64,000 bases of DNA from Amycolatopsis sp. WAC 01376 (GTDB taxonomy: Bacteria; Actinomycetota; Actinomycetes; Mycobacteriales; Pseudonocardiaceae), in NCBI RefSeq assembly GCF_003947415.1, contig NZ_QHKL01000001.1:744001-808000 (forward strand), read 5' to 3'. A program made the position numbers and the translations under genes. This document shows positions 51,701 through 58,560 of the stretch, in pieces. The number at the start of each line of letters is the position of its first letter. Position 1 is the first letter of the stretch. The notes under the pieces are model-generated. The model saw nothing but the letters and a program-made list of their open reading frames with translations. It did no database searches and had not been told where the DNA came from.

Positions 51701-52905
51701 GGATTGGTCAGCACCACGTTGTTGGAGGCGCTGCAGTCATTCGGGTTGGTCACCGCCAGGTTGAGTTGCGCGCTGTAGATCAGCTTCCCGGCCAGGCCAC
51801 CGAGGTTCATTTCCACGAAGGAGCGCGCGGTGACGAGGTTTCCCGCGCAGCTCGAGTTGGAGTCGTAGACGTACCCGGCCTTGAGCTGGTCGCCCGAGTC
51901 CCATGCCGCCTCGCCCGGCGTCTTCGAAGCACCGCAGGCGTGCTGGACCAGGTAGTGGTTGCGACCGCAGTTGGCGCAGTAGTTCGTCTGCCAGGTGGGG
52001 TCGACGTAAACCGGGTACGCGGCGTTCGCCAGCAGGTCGGCGTCGGGGGTGAGGAGCAGCGCCTTACCCGAGATCTCGGTCGCGACCTTGGCCTGGCGCC
52101 CGCCCGCCGCGGGACCGCGGACGAAATCCACCGAGCCGGGTTCGACGCCCGACGAATCCCACATCAAGGGCGCCTTGGCCAGGAAGACGTCGGCCCCCTT
52201 GGTGTCCTTGACCCGCAGAGCGCCGTCGGCGTCCTTCGTGACCTGGCCGTTCTTCACCGGGAGGCCGAGCTTGATCTTCGCGATGGCCGGGTTCTTCGCC
52301 GCCTCCGGCGTCTTGATCACGACGACCTCGTGGACCTTGTCCACGTCCACCTCGACCTTGAGGTCGATCCCGGGAAGGACCTCGGGGTAGGTGGCCGTGG
52401 CACCCGAAACCACCGGTCGAGGAAGCGCGCCCGGCCAATCGAGACCCACCGAAGTGCCGTTGGCGCTCAACTGCACCAGAGGCGAGCCCCCCGCGGTCTG
52501 GACATCGCCTCGCCGTCCGGCGGACAGCGAGATGTCGGCCATCGCGGCCTTCGGCGACAGTGCCCCGTTCGGGTCGGGGCTCAGCGTCGAGTCCGCGGGC
52601 ACCCAGTCACCGTCACGAGGGACCCGGACCGGACGGGTGTTCTGCGTCCGCGTCAGGGAGCCGTCCGGGTTGGCGACGGTCTCCGACCGCTCGGAGGTCA
52701 GGTCGTCGATCCGGACCTTCTTCCGGCCCTCCTTGGCGAACTTCGTCGCGGACGCGGTGTCGGGAGCGGAATTCGGTACCGCCGACGGCGCTGGGGAAGC
52801 GGCTTCCACCGGAAATGCGAAAGCCGTGGCCGGGAGCACCCCGAAAGCCACGGCCAACACGACGACGACGACACCGAGACGCGATCTCAGGCACGACGAT
52901 CTCAC
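48718..52905 (-). CDS. Large secreted LamG-domain protein upstream of the RHS toxin
   Basis: A 1395-residue secreted protein with a signal peptide (VVVVVLAVAFGVLPATAFA). Its N-terminal part (~60-700) has the segments seen in actinobacterial RHS partners, including repeated Cys-containing stretches (TNYCANCGRNHYLVQHACGA). Three concanavalin-A/LamG-like domains follow (about 740-940, 955-1165, 1170-1390), each with WTHLTGVYD or WTHLTGTYD and an ending such as LDEVAILDRALTTAEVASL. LamG folds bind glycans or proteins, so it may target or anchor the toxin. The GTG at 52905 has GAGGGGGA upstream. It ends 48 bp before the RHS start. Confidence 0.88.
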   Translation of the reverse strand: MRSSCLRSRLGVVVVVLAVAFGVLPATAFAFPVEAASPAPSAVPNSAPDTASATKFAKEGRKKVRIDDLTSERSETVANPDGSLTRTQNTRPVRVPRDGDWVPADSTLSPDPNGALSPKAAMADISLSAGRRGDVQTAGGSPLVQLSANGTSVGLDWPGALPRPVVSGATATYPEVLPGIDLKVEVDVDKVHEVVVIKTPEAAKNPAIAKIKLGLPVKNGQVTKDADGALRVKDTKGADVFLAKAPLMWDSSGVEPGSVDFVRGPAAGGRQAKVATEISGKALLLTPDADLLANAAYPVYVDPTWQTNYCANCGRNHYLVQHACGASKTPGEAAWDSGDQLKAGYVYDSNSSCAGNLVTARSFVEMNLGGLAGKLIYSAQLNLAVTNPNDCSASNNVVLTNPIVPGLKFGSGPALGNWLGEVRGCPTNVGFDILPTIRSLVDVGGPTFTFGIVSPNENDQKTWKRYSTQVGFSVTYNSRPNAPANLAIVNGTSTFPCGPPAPGKPWTRPVLGRTSTGYVVKANVQDPDGGMLYTGFRVYKGWVSTGNYAWDGREAGVDNVLSDSNVANRNAQATLSTASMNADGLYSFDAHVTDGRETSWAAQCEVEVQLSAPAAPSVSSQTYPSGTFGGGPGRAGDFTFAVANTPTSVGSYVWKLDNTAPPTCNGTEPGTVKPAAYSGPATVAIAPQTKGTHVLSVWSCNRAKTPSTRVDYNFSVRDVTAPLASWQFEGNGASQATGLRYVGEGKGTFAEGKIAEGAVLSGQAGDYFATGARVVDTTKSFSVSAWVNPAGLNSRRVVLSQDGAQGSGFALQYHESGKWAFSIADSAQSSAFSAAPSVEGVWTHLTGVYDATAKTATLYVNGQPQATVGATGAGGAGPLVVGGGKSGGVRTYLYSGKLDEVAILDRALTTAEVASLHGNNGVPTGLSAIREYAFESSTVDVTGNDGALTFAPGSGFATGYSDSAGQSATESKVGQSSGQAFVSDGPGYGQTKTPVIDTAQNFTVSAWVKLADANGYYVVAGQDGIRSSAFQLRYSPDVNRWIMGLSAADDDGDRYRWASSTSIPQVGVWTHLTGVYDSSTAKVLIYVNGVLEGQTAIPAGTTWTATNGFSVGQVRWQGQPSPYFKGSIDQVQVWDRALPAAETAGLANTAVLRANYQLDGGTTDGVTGAAGVVSGGAAMVNDNGVNVAKFDKSWSGEIESPRPPALRADRSFTVEAWVRHKWTPEDVQDAKLRSPSNGVGGDDATRAAVALNDPKFSPFLLGYRPSKDASGNWHGKWSWLTTSPSAVAGQPTPAVDVTSESIDENTWTHLTGTYDAVSDVACLYAETDERQFQPVCQTGVVGWSGNSDIASLFIGRGVWTGLKSDFWYGDVRGVRVYTGVLDAQRIAADMILDHP

Positions 52906-53032
52906 GGCTGTTCCCCCTCGTTCCGCGGGGATGTGCCGCCCGCGCCCTGATGAACTCTGTCCTATTCGGACGGGCGGGAAAAGCAGCCGAACAGCCTAAT
53001 TCGATCATCAACGAAAAGCGCAGGCAGACGGC

Positions 53033-53434
53033 TCAGATCTCGTAGCCGTCCAGCACGGTCGGCGCGACCGGGGACAGGTGCTCGTCGCCGCGTTCGGTGA
53101 CCAGGCCCCGGGCCATCCGGTACACCTTGAATTCGTTGTCATTCTCGGGATCTTGGTCGTCCCAGACGTGCAGGAGGCCGTAGGAGCCGGGGGCGAGGTC
53201 GCCGACGCGGGTGAACAGGTCCACCAGCTCGGGCGCGATCGCCGTGCCGTGCTTGTCCATCCCGCCCAGGTGCAGCACCGGCACCCCGGCGGCCCAGCGC
53301 AGGTCGAGCAGATCGGCGTCGCCGAAGTCGCGGACGGCGCGGTGCACCCGCTCGACGATCCGCTCGAGCAGCGCCGCGTCGTCGTCACCGGAAGGGCTCG
53401 CTTGGATGGTCACCCACCCGTGGTATTCGAACAC
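53033..53434 (-). CDS. Imm7-like immunity protein
   Basis: A 133-residue protein starting VFEYHGWVTIQAS, which I associate with immunity protein family 7, and containing LDLRWAAGVPVLHLGGMDKH and YGLLHVWDDQDPENDNEFKV. The preferred start is GTG 53434, where the conserved FEYHGW begins; the longer open frame upstream is a shadow. It has no adjacent matching toxin tip, so it would be an orphan immunity gene protecting against toxins of other strains. It lies upstream of the LamG-RHS locus on the same strand. Confidence 0.7.
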   Translation of the reverse strand: MFEYHGWVTIQASPSGDDDAALLERIVERVHRAVRDFGDADLLDLRWAAGVPVLHLGGMDKHGTAIAPELVDLFTRVGDLAPGSYGLLHVWDDQDPENDNEFKVYRMARGLVTERGDEHLSPVAPTVLDGYEI

Positions 53435-53472
53435 CCGCCTGAGTTTAGGCAGGTCCGCCCGCCGGACGGTGG

Positions 53473-54012
53473 TCAGCCCGCCATCGCGGCCGGTGTCCCG
53501 TTGCGCCGGAGCTCGTTCTTGAAGACGCGTTCGCCGTGCTTCTCGAAGGCGGGCACCAGCTTCTCGCCGTAGACGCACAAGGTCCGTTCCCACGGATGCC
53601 CGAGCGTGCCGAAGCGGAAGTCGTTCGCCAGGAAGAGGTGGTAGTCGGTGCGCGGGAACACCGGGACCGGCCACGGGTCGAGCGCGGCGTGCCGATGCGG
53701 GTAGAAGCGGTACGACTGGTGCTGCCAGTGCAGCACCCATACCCACTCGTCCTCGGCGACGCAGTCCTTCAGCGCCGAGAGGGCGACACGGGCGACGTCG
53801 TTCTGCTCGACGGCGTACGGGCCCAGCCGGAATTCGGCCGACGAGCGGTCGAGTCCCCCTGGCGCGAGATCCCACGCGACGGAGGGAGCGGGTTCACGGA
53901 AACCGGGCCAGGCGTGCGCGTAGGTGCTCGGCCAGAACGCGAGCTTGTCGTAGACCCAGTACCAGGCGGGCTCATCTGCGACCCTGGAGATGGCTTCCCA
54001 AGCGTTGTTCAC
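53473..54012 (-). CDS. DUF2716-like protein (putative immunity)
   Basis: A 179-residue soluble, Trp- and Tyr-rich protein: WYWVYDKLAFWPSTYAHAW near the N-terminus and HPWERTLCVYGEKLVPAFEK near the C-terminus resemble DUF2716. Families of this type often behave as orphan immunity genes within polymorphic-toxin loci, and it precedes an Imm7-like gene by 38 bp. Enzyme motifs are not evident. The start ATG is at 54012. The function is inferred only from the neighbourhood. Confidence 0.65.
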   Translation of the reverse strand: MNNAWEAISRVADEPAWYWVYDKLAFWPSTYAHAWPGFREPAPSVAWDLAPGGLDRSSAEFRLGPYAVEQNDVARVALSALKDCVAEDEWVWVLHWQHQSYRFYPHRHAALDPWPVPVFPRTDYHLFLANDFRFGTLGHPWERTLCVYGEKLVPAFEKHGERVFKNELRRNGTPAAMAG

Positions 54013-54161
54013 GAGCGACCCTCGGTGGTTCGGCCGATTAAGACTGGGAAAGCTTCGTGTTCAGGGCCCAAGTTGTCCAGCTCGTGGGCATACTCCGCGA
54101 AATTGTCACCTGATCAGGTGTCTTGCGCCGTCGCCGGAACCGTGAGAATGACGGTGCGTGA

Positions 54162-54192
54162 ACGGCGGACCCGCGGAAGGCGGGCCCGCCGT
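54162..54192. terminator. Hairpin after the SOS-boxed gene
   Basis: ACGGCGG (54162-54168) with CCCG (54170-54173) pairs with CGGG (54181-54184) and CCGCCGT (54186-54192), one mismatch. It lies 8 bp past the stop of the leftward gene at 54200 and probably terminates it. Confidence 0.65.
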
Positions 54193-54199
54193 CGTTCGC

Positions 54200-54808
54200 T
54201 CACGCGGCCGCCTCCCAAAGGCTCATGAAGGCCGAGGCCTCACTCCGTACCCACGGCCGCACCTTGTCGCGATCGCGCGGCGACAGCGCGAACTCCTTCG
54301 AACGCCGGACGTCGACCACGAGCGGCCGTCCGCCAGGCCGCAGGTCGTCCATGGTCTGTTCGAGCAGCCACAGCACCATCTGCGCGGCATCCCGGCTCAA
54401 CGGCTCCTCCTTGAAGTAGAGCCAGGTGACGTAGACGGGGCCGTCGCCTTTGCGCAGGCCGAGATGCGGGTTGATGCCCACCTCGAGTGACCCGAGCCGC
54501 CATCGTGACCGGCCGACCTCGGCCAGCCGCAGGTCACGCCGCCCGACGTAACGCAGCCAGCCGTTGGCGATGTCGGTGTAGTGCGGCCGCGTGCGCTCGT
54601 CCGCGTTCTCGACCAGCGCCCGCAGTACCTCGCGATCCCGCCCGGAGATCCGTCCGGCACGGATCGCGTTCGCGGCGCGGAGGTAGAAGTTGAACCCGCC
54701 CCTGGCCGGGTCCTCGTACTGACGGCGCCAGCGCCGGACGAACGAGGAACGCGAAGGACCCGAGCTCGTGCTGTACCCCACGAACGTGGGCAGGGTAATG
54801 TAGGCCAT
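54200..54808 (-). CDS. Unknown protein behind a LexA-like box
   Basis: A 202-residue soluble protein, rich in Arg and Trp (SFVRRWRRQYEDPARGGFNF, RPHYTDIANGWLRYVGRRDL, VYVTWLYFKEEPLSRDAAQM). I do not recognise the family. It has no membrane segments. The ATG at 54808 is chosen because the LexA-like site centres ~55 bp upstream, leaving room for a promoter. A role in DNA damage response, prophage-like control or toxin release would fit such regulation, but nothing in the protein proves it. Confidence 0.6.
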   Translation of the reverse strand: MAYITLPTFVGYSTSSGPSRSSFVRRWRRQYEDPARGGFNFYLRAANAIRAGRISGRDREVLRALVENADERTRPHYTDIANGWLRYVGRRDLRLAEVGRSRWRLGSLEVGINPHLGLRKGDGPVYVTWLYFKEEPLSRDAAQMVLWLLEQTMDDLRPGGRPLVVDVRRSKEFALSPRDRDKVRPWVRSEASAFMSLWEAAA

Positions 54809-54853
54809 CCGTGTCTGCCTTTCGCCGCTGTTCCTGCTGTACAACACCCATTT

Positions 54854-54869
54854 TAGAACACATGTACGA
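54854..54869. promoter_or_regulatory. LexA/SOS-box-like site
   Basis: TAGAACACATGTACGA matches the actinobacterial SOS consensus TCGAAC-N4-GTTCGA at 10 of 12 defined positions, with the core GAACACATGT intact. It lies 46 bp upstream of the start at 54808, where LexA would repress. Confidence 0.55.
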
Positions 54870-54876
54870 CAGAAAA

Positions 54877-54922
54877 CGGCGCCTTACGGGTGACTTCCGG
54901 GGAAGTCGCCCGTAAGGCGCCG
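54877..54922. terminator. 22-bp stem-loop after the small HTH gene
   Basis: Arms 54877-54898 and 54901-54922 pair at 22 positions including one G-T wobble, around a 2-base loop; they contain CGGCGCCTTACGGG. It lies 54 bp past the stop of the leftward 54-residue HTH gene and directly upstream of the LexA-like box, and so isolates the two genes. Confidence 0.75.
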
Positions 54923-54975
54923 ATCACAGCTCGCCGCCCCGGCTCCGACTACGCAGGCCGGAGGCGCTACAGCCC

Positions 54976-55140
54976 CTAGCCGTCTTCAAGCGCCGCGTCG
55001 CCGCCGCGCTCGTACTTCACGACCCACTTGCGGACTTCCGACGCAGGGACGCCGACCTCGCGCGCCACCTGCTCCTCGGTCGCCTCCTTGGCGAGCAGCC
55101 GTTTAACCTCACGCGACTTGCGCCACCTGGGAATTCCCAT
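54976..55140 (-). CDS. 54-residue helix-turn-helix protein
   Basis: A very small basic protein. The segment KEATEEQVAREVGVPASEVR, followed by KWVVKYERGG, has the pattern of a transposase-type or Xre-type HTH with recognition helix near ASEVRKWV. ATG 55140 has AAGGGG ~12 bp upstream. It could be a free regulator or the remnant N-terminus of an IS3-type transposase; no transposase catalytic part follows. A 22-bp hairpin ends it. Confidence 0.6.
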   Translation of the reverse strand: MGIPRWRKSREVKRLLAKEATEEQVAREVGVPASEVRKWVVKYERGGDAALEDG

Positions 55141-55212
55141 ATTTGCGATCCGCCCCTTACCTTTTCGTCAACACTTATTCGCATTGAATTTGACGATATA
55201 AATTGAAAGGGC

Positions 55213-55274
55213 GAACAGGTTCAGGTAGACTCCTTTTTGGAGAGTCGTGTGGAACTGCGTTTATGAACCTGCTC
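55213..55274. other. Structured AT-richer element upstream of the small HTH gene
   Basis: CAGGTTCA (55216-55223) pairs with TGAACCTG (55264-55271), enclosing GACTCC-TTTTT-GGAG-AGTC, a second stem with a 2-base bulge. The element lies in the otherwise empty stretch 55141-55285, upstream of the HTH gene, and could be a 5' leader structure or an attachment remnant. I found no known RNA family. Confidence 0.35.
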
Positions 55275-55285
55275 GTCCTCCACTG

Positions 55286-55318
55286 CGCCGGGCGAGGACT
55301 GGTACTCCTCGCCCGGCG
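55286..55318. terminator. Terminator after the ParB-like gene
   Basis: CGCCGGGCGAGGA (55286-55298) pairs perfectly over 13 bp with 55306-55318 around a 7-base loop, 6 bp past the ParB-like stop. Confidence 0.85.
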
Positions 55319-55324
55319 TCCAGC

Positions 55325-56191
55325 TTATCCAGAAGCAGGCTTGGGCAGCATCTCACCCTTCCGAAACGCAAGAACTTGTCGCGCCTCTCCGCGCAGCCAG
55401 CCGTTATAAGCCTTCAAGTAAATTCCGATCTGCTCCCTGGCATCCATCCGCCTCCGGCCGCCTTGAGCGCGCACATTCATGAAGAAGTTTCGGAAACGAA
55501 GCCGCTGGTCAGTCTCGTCCAGGTTTGCGCCCTTGATAATGCCACTGAACCATTCACTCTGGTCCAATTCCGGCGCAGCCCTGCGCGTCACATATATAGC
55601 CGTTGCACAGGCCGACGTGATGATCCCGACCGACGCGGATACGGGCCGTGCGCGCCGAATGCACTCAAGCATGGCCGGATGCCGTTGATACAGCTCCATA
55701 ACTTGATCATTGGTAATCCTGGACCGAGGCCCGCTCCAACCCGCTCCACCAGGAAGAGTGTCGTACAGATGCAGACAACGAAGGGCGGCGGCGAGATTCA
55801 GCACGTCGGGTGCGCCGATCGTCCTCAACGTGTCGGCAGCACTGCGACGCTTCCCCGTGTCTACAACGCTGAAGGTGGATCGGTCGACACCCCGCACCAC
55901 CAGCATCAACACCGACACGCCCGACCTCACGACGGCCGCCAGACGGTGTTGCCCGTCAAGCAGTACACCGTCGATGTCGATCGCGATGCCCTGGTGACTT
56001 AGCTGCCACTCCCCTCGTTTCATCGCCTGCGCATACAGCTCCACCGTGTCGCGATCGAGTTTTCTGTTTCCTTCGTTCCAGCGGAGGATCTCGGTCGCGA
56101 TCTTTGGGTCGATGAGCTGGACCTGGGGAACTACCCCGCTCGAGCTCCGATCCTCTGACAACAGCTCGACCATGTCTCTGACATCAGTCAC
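55325..56191 (-). CDS. ParB/Srx-like nuclease-fold protein
   Basis: A 288-residue protein with a ParB N-terminal-like core: NRKLDRDTVELYAQAMKRGE, IDGVLLDGQHRLAAVVRSGV and STFSVVDTGKRRSAADTL. These match the ParB/sulfiredoxin superfamily seen in actinobacterial phages, plasmids and integrative elements, where GQHR is the nucleotide-binding motif. The remainder is helical. I chose GTG 56191, with GAGG ~10 bp upstream. It is followed by a terminator and lies in AT-richer flanks, suggesting acquisition. A role in partition, DNA modification or regulation cannot be chosen. Confidence 0.75.
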   Translation of the reverse strand: MTDVRDMVELLSEDRSSSGVVPQVQLIDPKIATEILRWNEGNRKLDRDTVELYAQAMKRGEWQLSHQGIAIDIDGVLLDGQHRLAAVVRSGVSVLMLVVRGVDRSTFSVVDTGKRRSAADTLRTIGAPDVLNLAAALRCLHLYDTLPGGAGWSGPRSRITNDQVMELYQRHPAMLECIRRARPVSASVGIITSACATAIYVTRRAAPELDQSEWFSGIIKGANLDETDQRLRFRNFFMNVRAQGGRRRMDAREQIGIYLKAYNGWLRGEARQVLAFRKGEMLPKPASG

Positions 56192-56506
56192 GTCATTCAC
56201 ACCTCTTGCACTTCTGACAACCACCCTGCGAGCACAAGGCAGCGAAACAGTACAAGAACCGAAATAAGCCCTGGCCGGGAGCAAGCTCAAGGCCATCTCT
56301 CAATCACTCCATTGGGTTAAATATCTCTGGCGTGCGGGCCTACTAATGAAATCGGCCTACACGAATAACCTTTACCCGATAAGGCCAGGTCACGAGCCTG
56401 AAATAGAGGGATTCGCGAGTGAAATTTCGAGGACCTTGAGGTCCCTACACGACATACCCGGACAGGTGACAAAGACTGGGCATGCCTTCACGTCAGAGGA
56501 GTGCCA
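56192..56506. other. Gene-free AT-richer gap upstream of the ParB-like gene
   Basis: This 315-bp region is less GC-rich than the window and contains no credible reading frame. It must hold the ParB-like promoter at its left end. A small dyad, AGGACC-TTGA-GGTCC, lies near 56430-56445. I see no att-like direct repeat or tRNA fragment. Confidence 0.5.
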
Positions 56507-57001
56507 TCACGACGGAGGCCAAGGACCTTCGAGCAGCTCGGCCGATTCCTCGAGGATCGGCACCTCGCAGACGTCCCTCGGGGTGAGGTCGGTCGGGATC
56601 CAGTTCTCGAGCATCGCCGACCAGCGCGTGATGCCCCGCAGGGACGGCGGGGAGCCGAGCAGCGCGCCGACCTCGCTGATCAGCGCGCCACCGGCCGCGG
56701 GCGAGAGGCGCCCGTCGACCATCGCGGTGAGCCAGCCGTGGATCAGCGCCCAGCGGGCGGCCGTCGGATCGGCGGGCAGTTCGAGGCCCAGTTCGTCGAC
56801 GACCTGGCCGAACGCCTTGTCGACGGCGGCCTCGGCGTAGGACTCCATCCCGGCGAGCAGGGCGAGGGACGGGGTGTCGAGTCCGGCGACGATCGCGTCC
56901 AGACCGGCCTCGACCAGGTGGGAAGTGCGGACGTCACGGCCGGCGAGCCTGCCGATGGCCAGCTCGCGCAGCGCGCCGCGACACTCGTCGATTTCCGTCA
57001 T
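56507..57001 (-). CDS. Soluble alpha-helical protein, unknown function
   Basis: A 164-residue protein, helical and acidic: VEAGLDAIVAGLDTPSLALL, ESYAEAAVDKAFGQVVDELG, WALIHGWLTAMVDGRLSPAA. I know the type as a conserved actinobacterial hypothetical but no domain name. Coding bias and the ATG at 57001 are convincing. It lies divergent from the Gln-rich membrane protein genes with the 57073 hairpin between. Confidence 0.65.
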   Translation of the reverse strand: MTEIDECRGALRELAIGRLAGRDVRTSHLVEAGLDAIVAGLDTPSLALLAGMESYAEAAVDKAFGQVVDELGLELPADPTAARWALIHGWLTAMVDGRLSPAAGGALISEVGALLGSPPSLRGITRWSAMLENWIPTDLTPRDVCEVPILEESAELLEGPWPPS

Positions 57002-57072
57002 CCGGCACTTCCCACATCAGCCACCGTACCGGCGGGACCGGCCATCCGCGCCTGACCAGCCGAAAGAGGGAC

Positions 57073-57145
57073 GAAGGGGCCTTTCCCCTCATCTCTCGCG
57101 GCGAAGGGCGCTTTCACCTCGTGCCATACGGGGAAAGGCCCCTTC
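57073..57145. repeat. GAAGGGGCCTTTCCCC inverted repeat
   Basis: GAAGGGGCCTTTCCCC (57073-57088) has a perfect 16-bp complement at 57130-57145; between them lies another GAAGGGCGCTTTC-type unit. It shares its core with the 32051 hairpin. It lies in the promoter region between divergent genes, so here it cannot be a simple terminator of either. Confidence 0.75.
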
Positions 57146-57268
57146 ACGGCGCGCAAGATCAGTGCTGGACCAGGCGGTAAGTGGACGCAAGAATGGGGAA
57201 AGACCACATCAACCACCCATAAGGGTGCATGCAACACTGGCTGCCCACACCCGGCGGCAGGGGGCTAA

Positions 57269-58414
57269 ATGAGCTGGCAAGACGAGCTTCGACAGCTGGA
57301 CGTCGAGCTGGCCGCGGGTCGCGTCGGGCACGCCGAACACCGCCGTAAGCGTGACGAGCTCCTGGCAGAGGCCTCCGGCGGGACGATGCCGTCCCCGGTC
57401 CCCTCGCCACTACGACGTCCGGGCGGGGCGTGGCACAGCACCAATCCCGCCGCACGGCCGGTCGAGCCGCCCGCCACCGTCCAGCAGCAGCAGCCGTTCC
57501 AACAGCAGCAGCCGTTCCAACAGACCCAGCCGGTGTACACGCCCGTCGAGCAGCCGGAGAAGAAGGCGGGCATCCCGCGGATCGCGGACCACAAGACCAC
57601 CGCGCCCTCGCCCGCCGACATCAATCCGACGGTCTACCTGCGTGCCACCCCGCCGCCCGCCAGGAACCAGCCGTCGACTCGCGAGCTGAACCGGCCGCTT
57701 CCGCCGCTGGCGCCCGAGCCCGGCCCACGCCATCAGGCGCCGGCCGAGGATTACGCGGTGGTCGGCAAACGCAAGCCGACGTGGCTGTTCATCGGCGCCG
57801 GGGTGCTGGTGGTGCTGGCGTTGATCATCGGCGGAACGCTGTGGCTGGGCTCGTCCCAGCCCTCGAACGTCGCCGAGCAGCCGCCGGCGCAGAGCGTGGC
57901 CCAGCCGCCGAACGGTCTCGCGCCGTCGGGTCAGCCCGACAGTGCCCAGACGCCGTTGGAGGATCGGCTCCCCGCGCTGCCGGGGACACCGTCGAAGGAC
58001 AACTCGACGATGTCGGTCGCGAAGGGTGTCGAGCTCAGCCTCTATTCGAAGGCCGCGGGCGACTACCTCGCTTCGAAGAACGTCGCTTCCGTCACCTACA
58101 AGGGTTCGAACGAGGGCACGAACAGTTACCTCGTCCTGGTGATCCCGGCGAACGACGCGAAGGACGCGGCTTCGATCGTGAAGTACTTCCGGGAGAACTC
58201 GATCGACGCGGGACTGCGCGAGCAGCGCGTCGGCGATCGGCTCGCCCTCGTCGGCGCGAACCAGAACGGTCAGCTCAGCGGCATCGGTTACGTCTCCGGG
58301 ACGATGGCCGTCACGACGTGGGTCTCGCAGCCGCTCGGCGGCGACCCGCAGGCGCTCGACACCCGTCTGGAGCAGACGCTGACCTCGTTGGACACCGTTC
58401 TCCCGGCGGGCTGA
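57269..58414 (+). CDS. Gln/Pro-rich single-pass membrane protein with SHOCT-like N-terminus (paralogue 1)
   Basis: A 381-residue protein. Residues 1-35 (SWQDELRQLDVELAAGRVGH, then EHRRKRDELL) form a short helical hairpin like a SHOCT motif. A Gln/Pro-rich cytoplasmic region follows, with the direct repeat QQQQPFQQQQPFQQ (~70-90), then one transmembrane helix (~171-195). The extracytoplasmic C-terminal domain (~240-381: VAKGVELSLYSKAAGDYLAS ... TTWVSQPLGGDPQALD) is unfamiliar. AGGGGG precedes ATG 57269. It is paralogous to the next gene and may help organise the envelope enzymes encoded downstream. Confidence 0.75.
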   Translation: MSWQDELRQLDVELAAGRVGHAEHRRKRDELLAEASGGTMPSPVPSPLRRPGGAWHSTNPAARPVEPPATVQQQQPFQQQQPFQQTQPVYTPVEQPEKKAGIPRIADHKTTAPSPADINPTVYLRATPPPARNQPSTRELNRPLPPLAPEPGPRHQAPAEDYAVVGKRKPTWLFIGAGVLVVLALIIGGTLWLGSSQPSNVAEQPPAQSVAQPPNGLAPSGQPDSAQTPLEDRLPALPGTPSKDNSTMSVAKGVELSLYSKAAGDYLASKNVASVTYKGSNEGTNSYLVLVIPANDAKDAASIVKYFRENSIDAGLREQRVGDRLALVGANQNGQLSGIGYVSGTMAVTTWVSQPLGGDPQALDTRLEQTLTSLDTVLPAG

Positions 58415-58560
58415 GAAACGCAGGTCGCGGGGAGATCACGATTCGACCCGCGGGGGCGCGGCCAGTCCGGGCAGTGCAGAATGTGCGAGGTCACCGCAGT
58501 GGTGGTATCGCGACGGCCGGGAGCGTTCCTCCCGGCGGGAATCGGATAAGGGGGCCGGTG

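Noticed and set aside
53435-53875. N-terminal extension of the Imm7-like gene
   Set aside because: The extension lies over the DUF2716-like gene and has shadow composition; the conserved FEYHGW motif begins at 53434.
55203-55409. Short plus-strand frame after the HTH gene
   Set aside because: It crosses a strong terminator and the end of the ParB-like gene and has no good ribosome-binding site.
57430-58560. Open frame making paralogue 2 an 819-residue protein
   Set aside because: The frame crosses paralogue 1 in another register; the SWQEEL start at 58561 with GGGGG upstream and its match to paralogue 1 show the true start.
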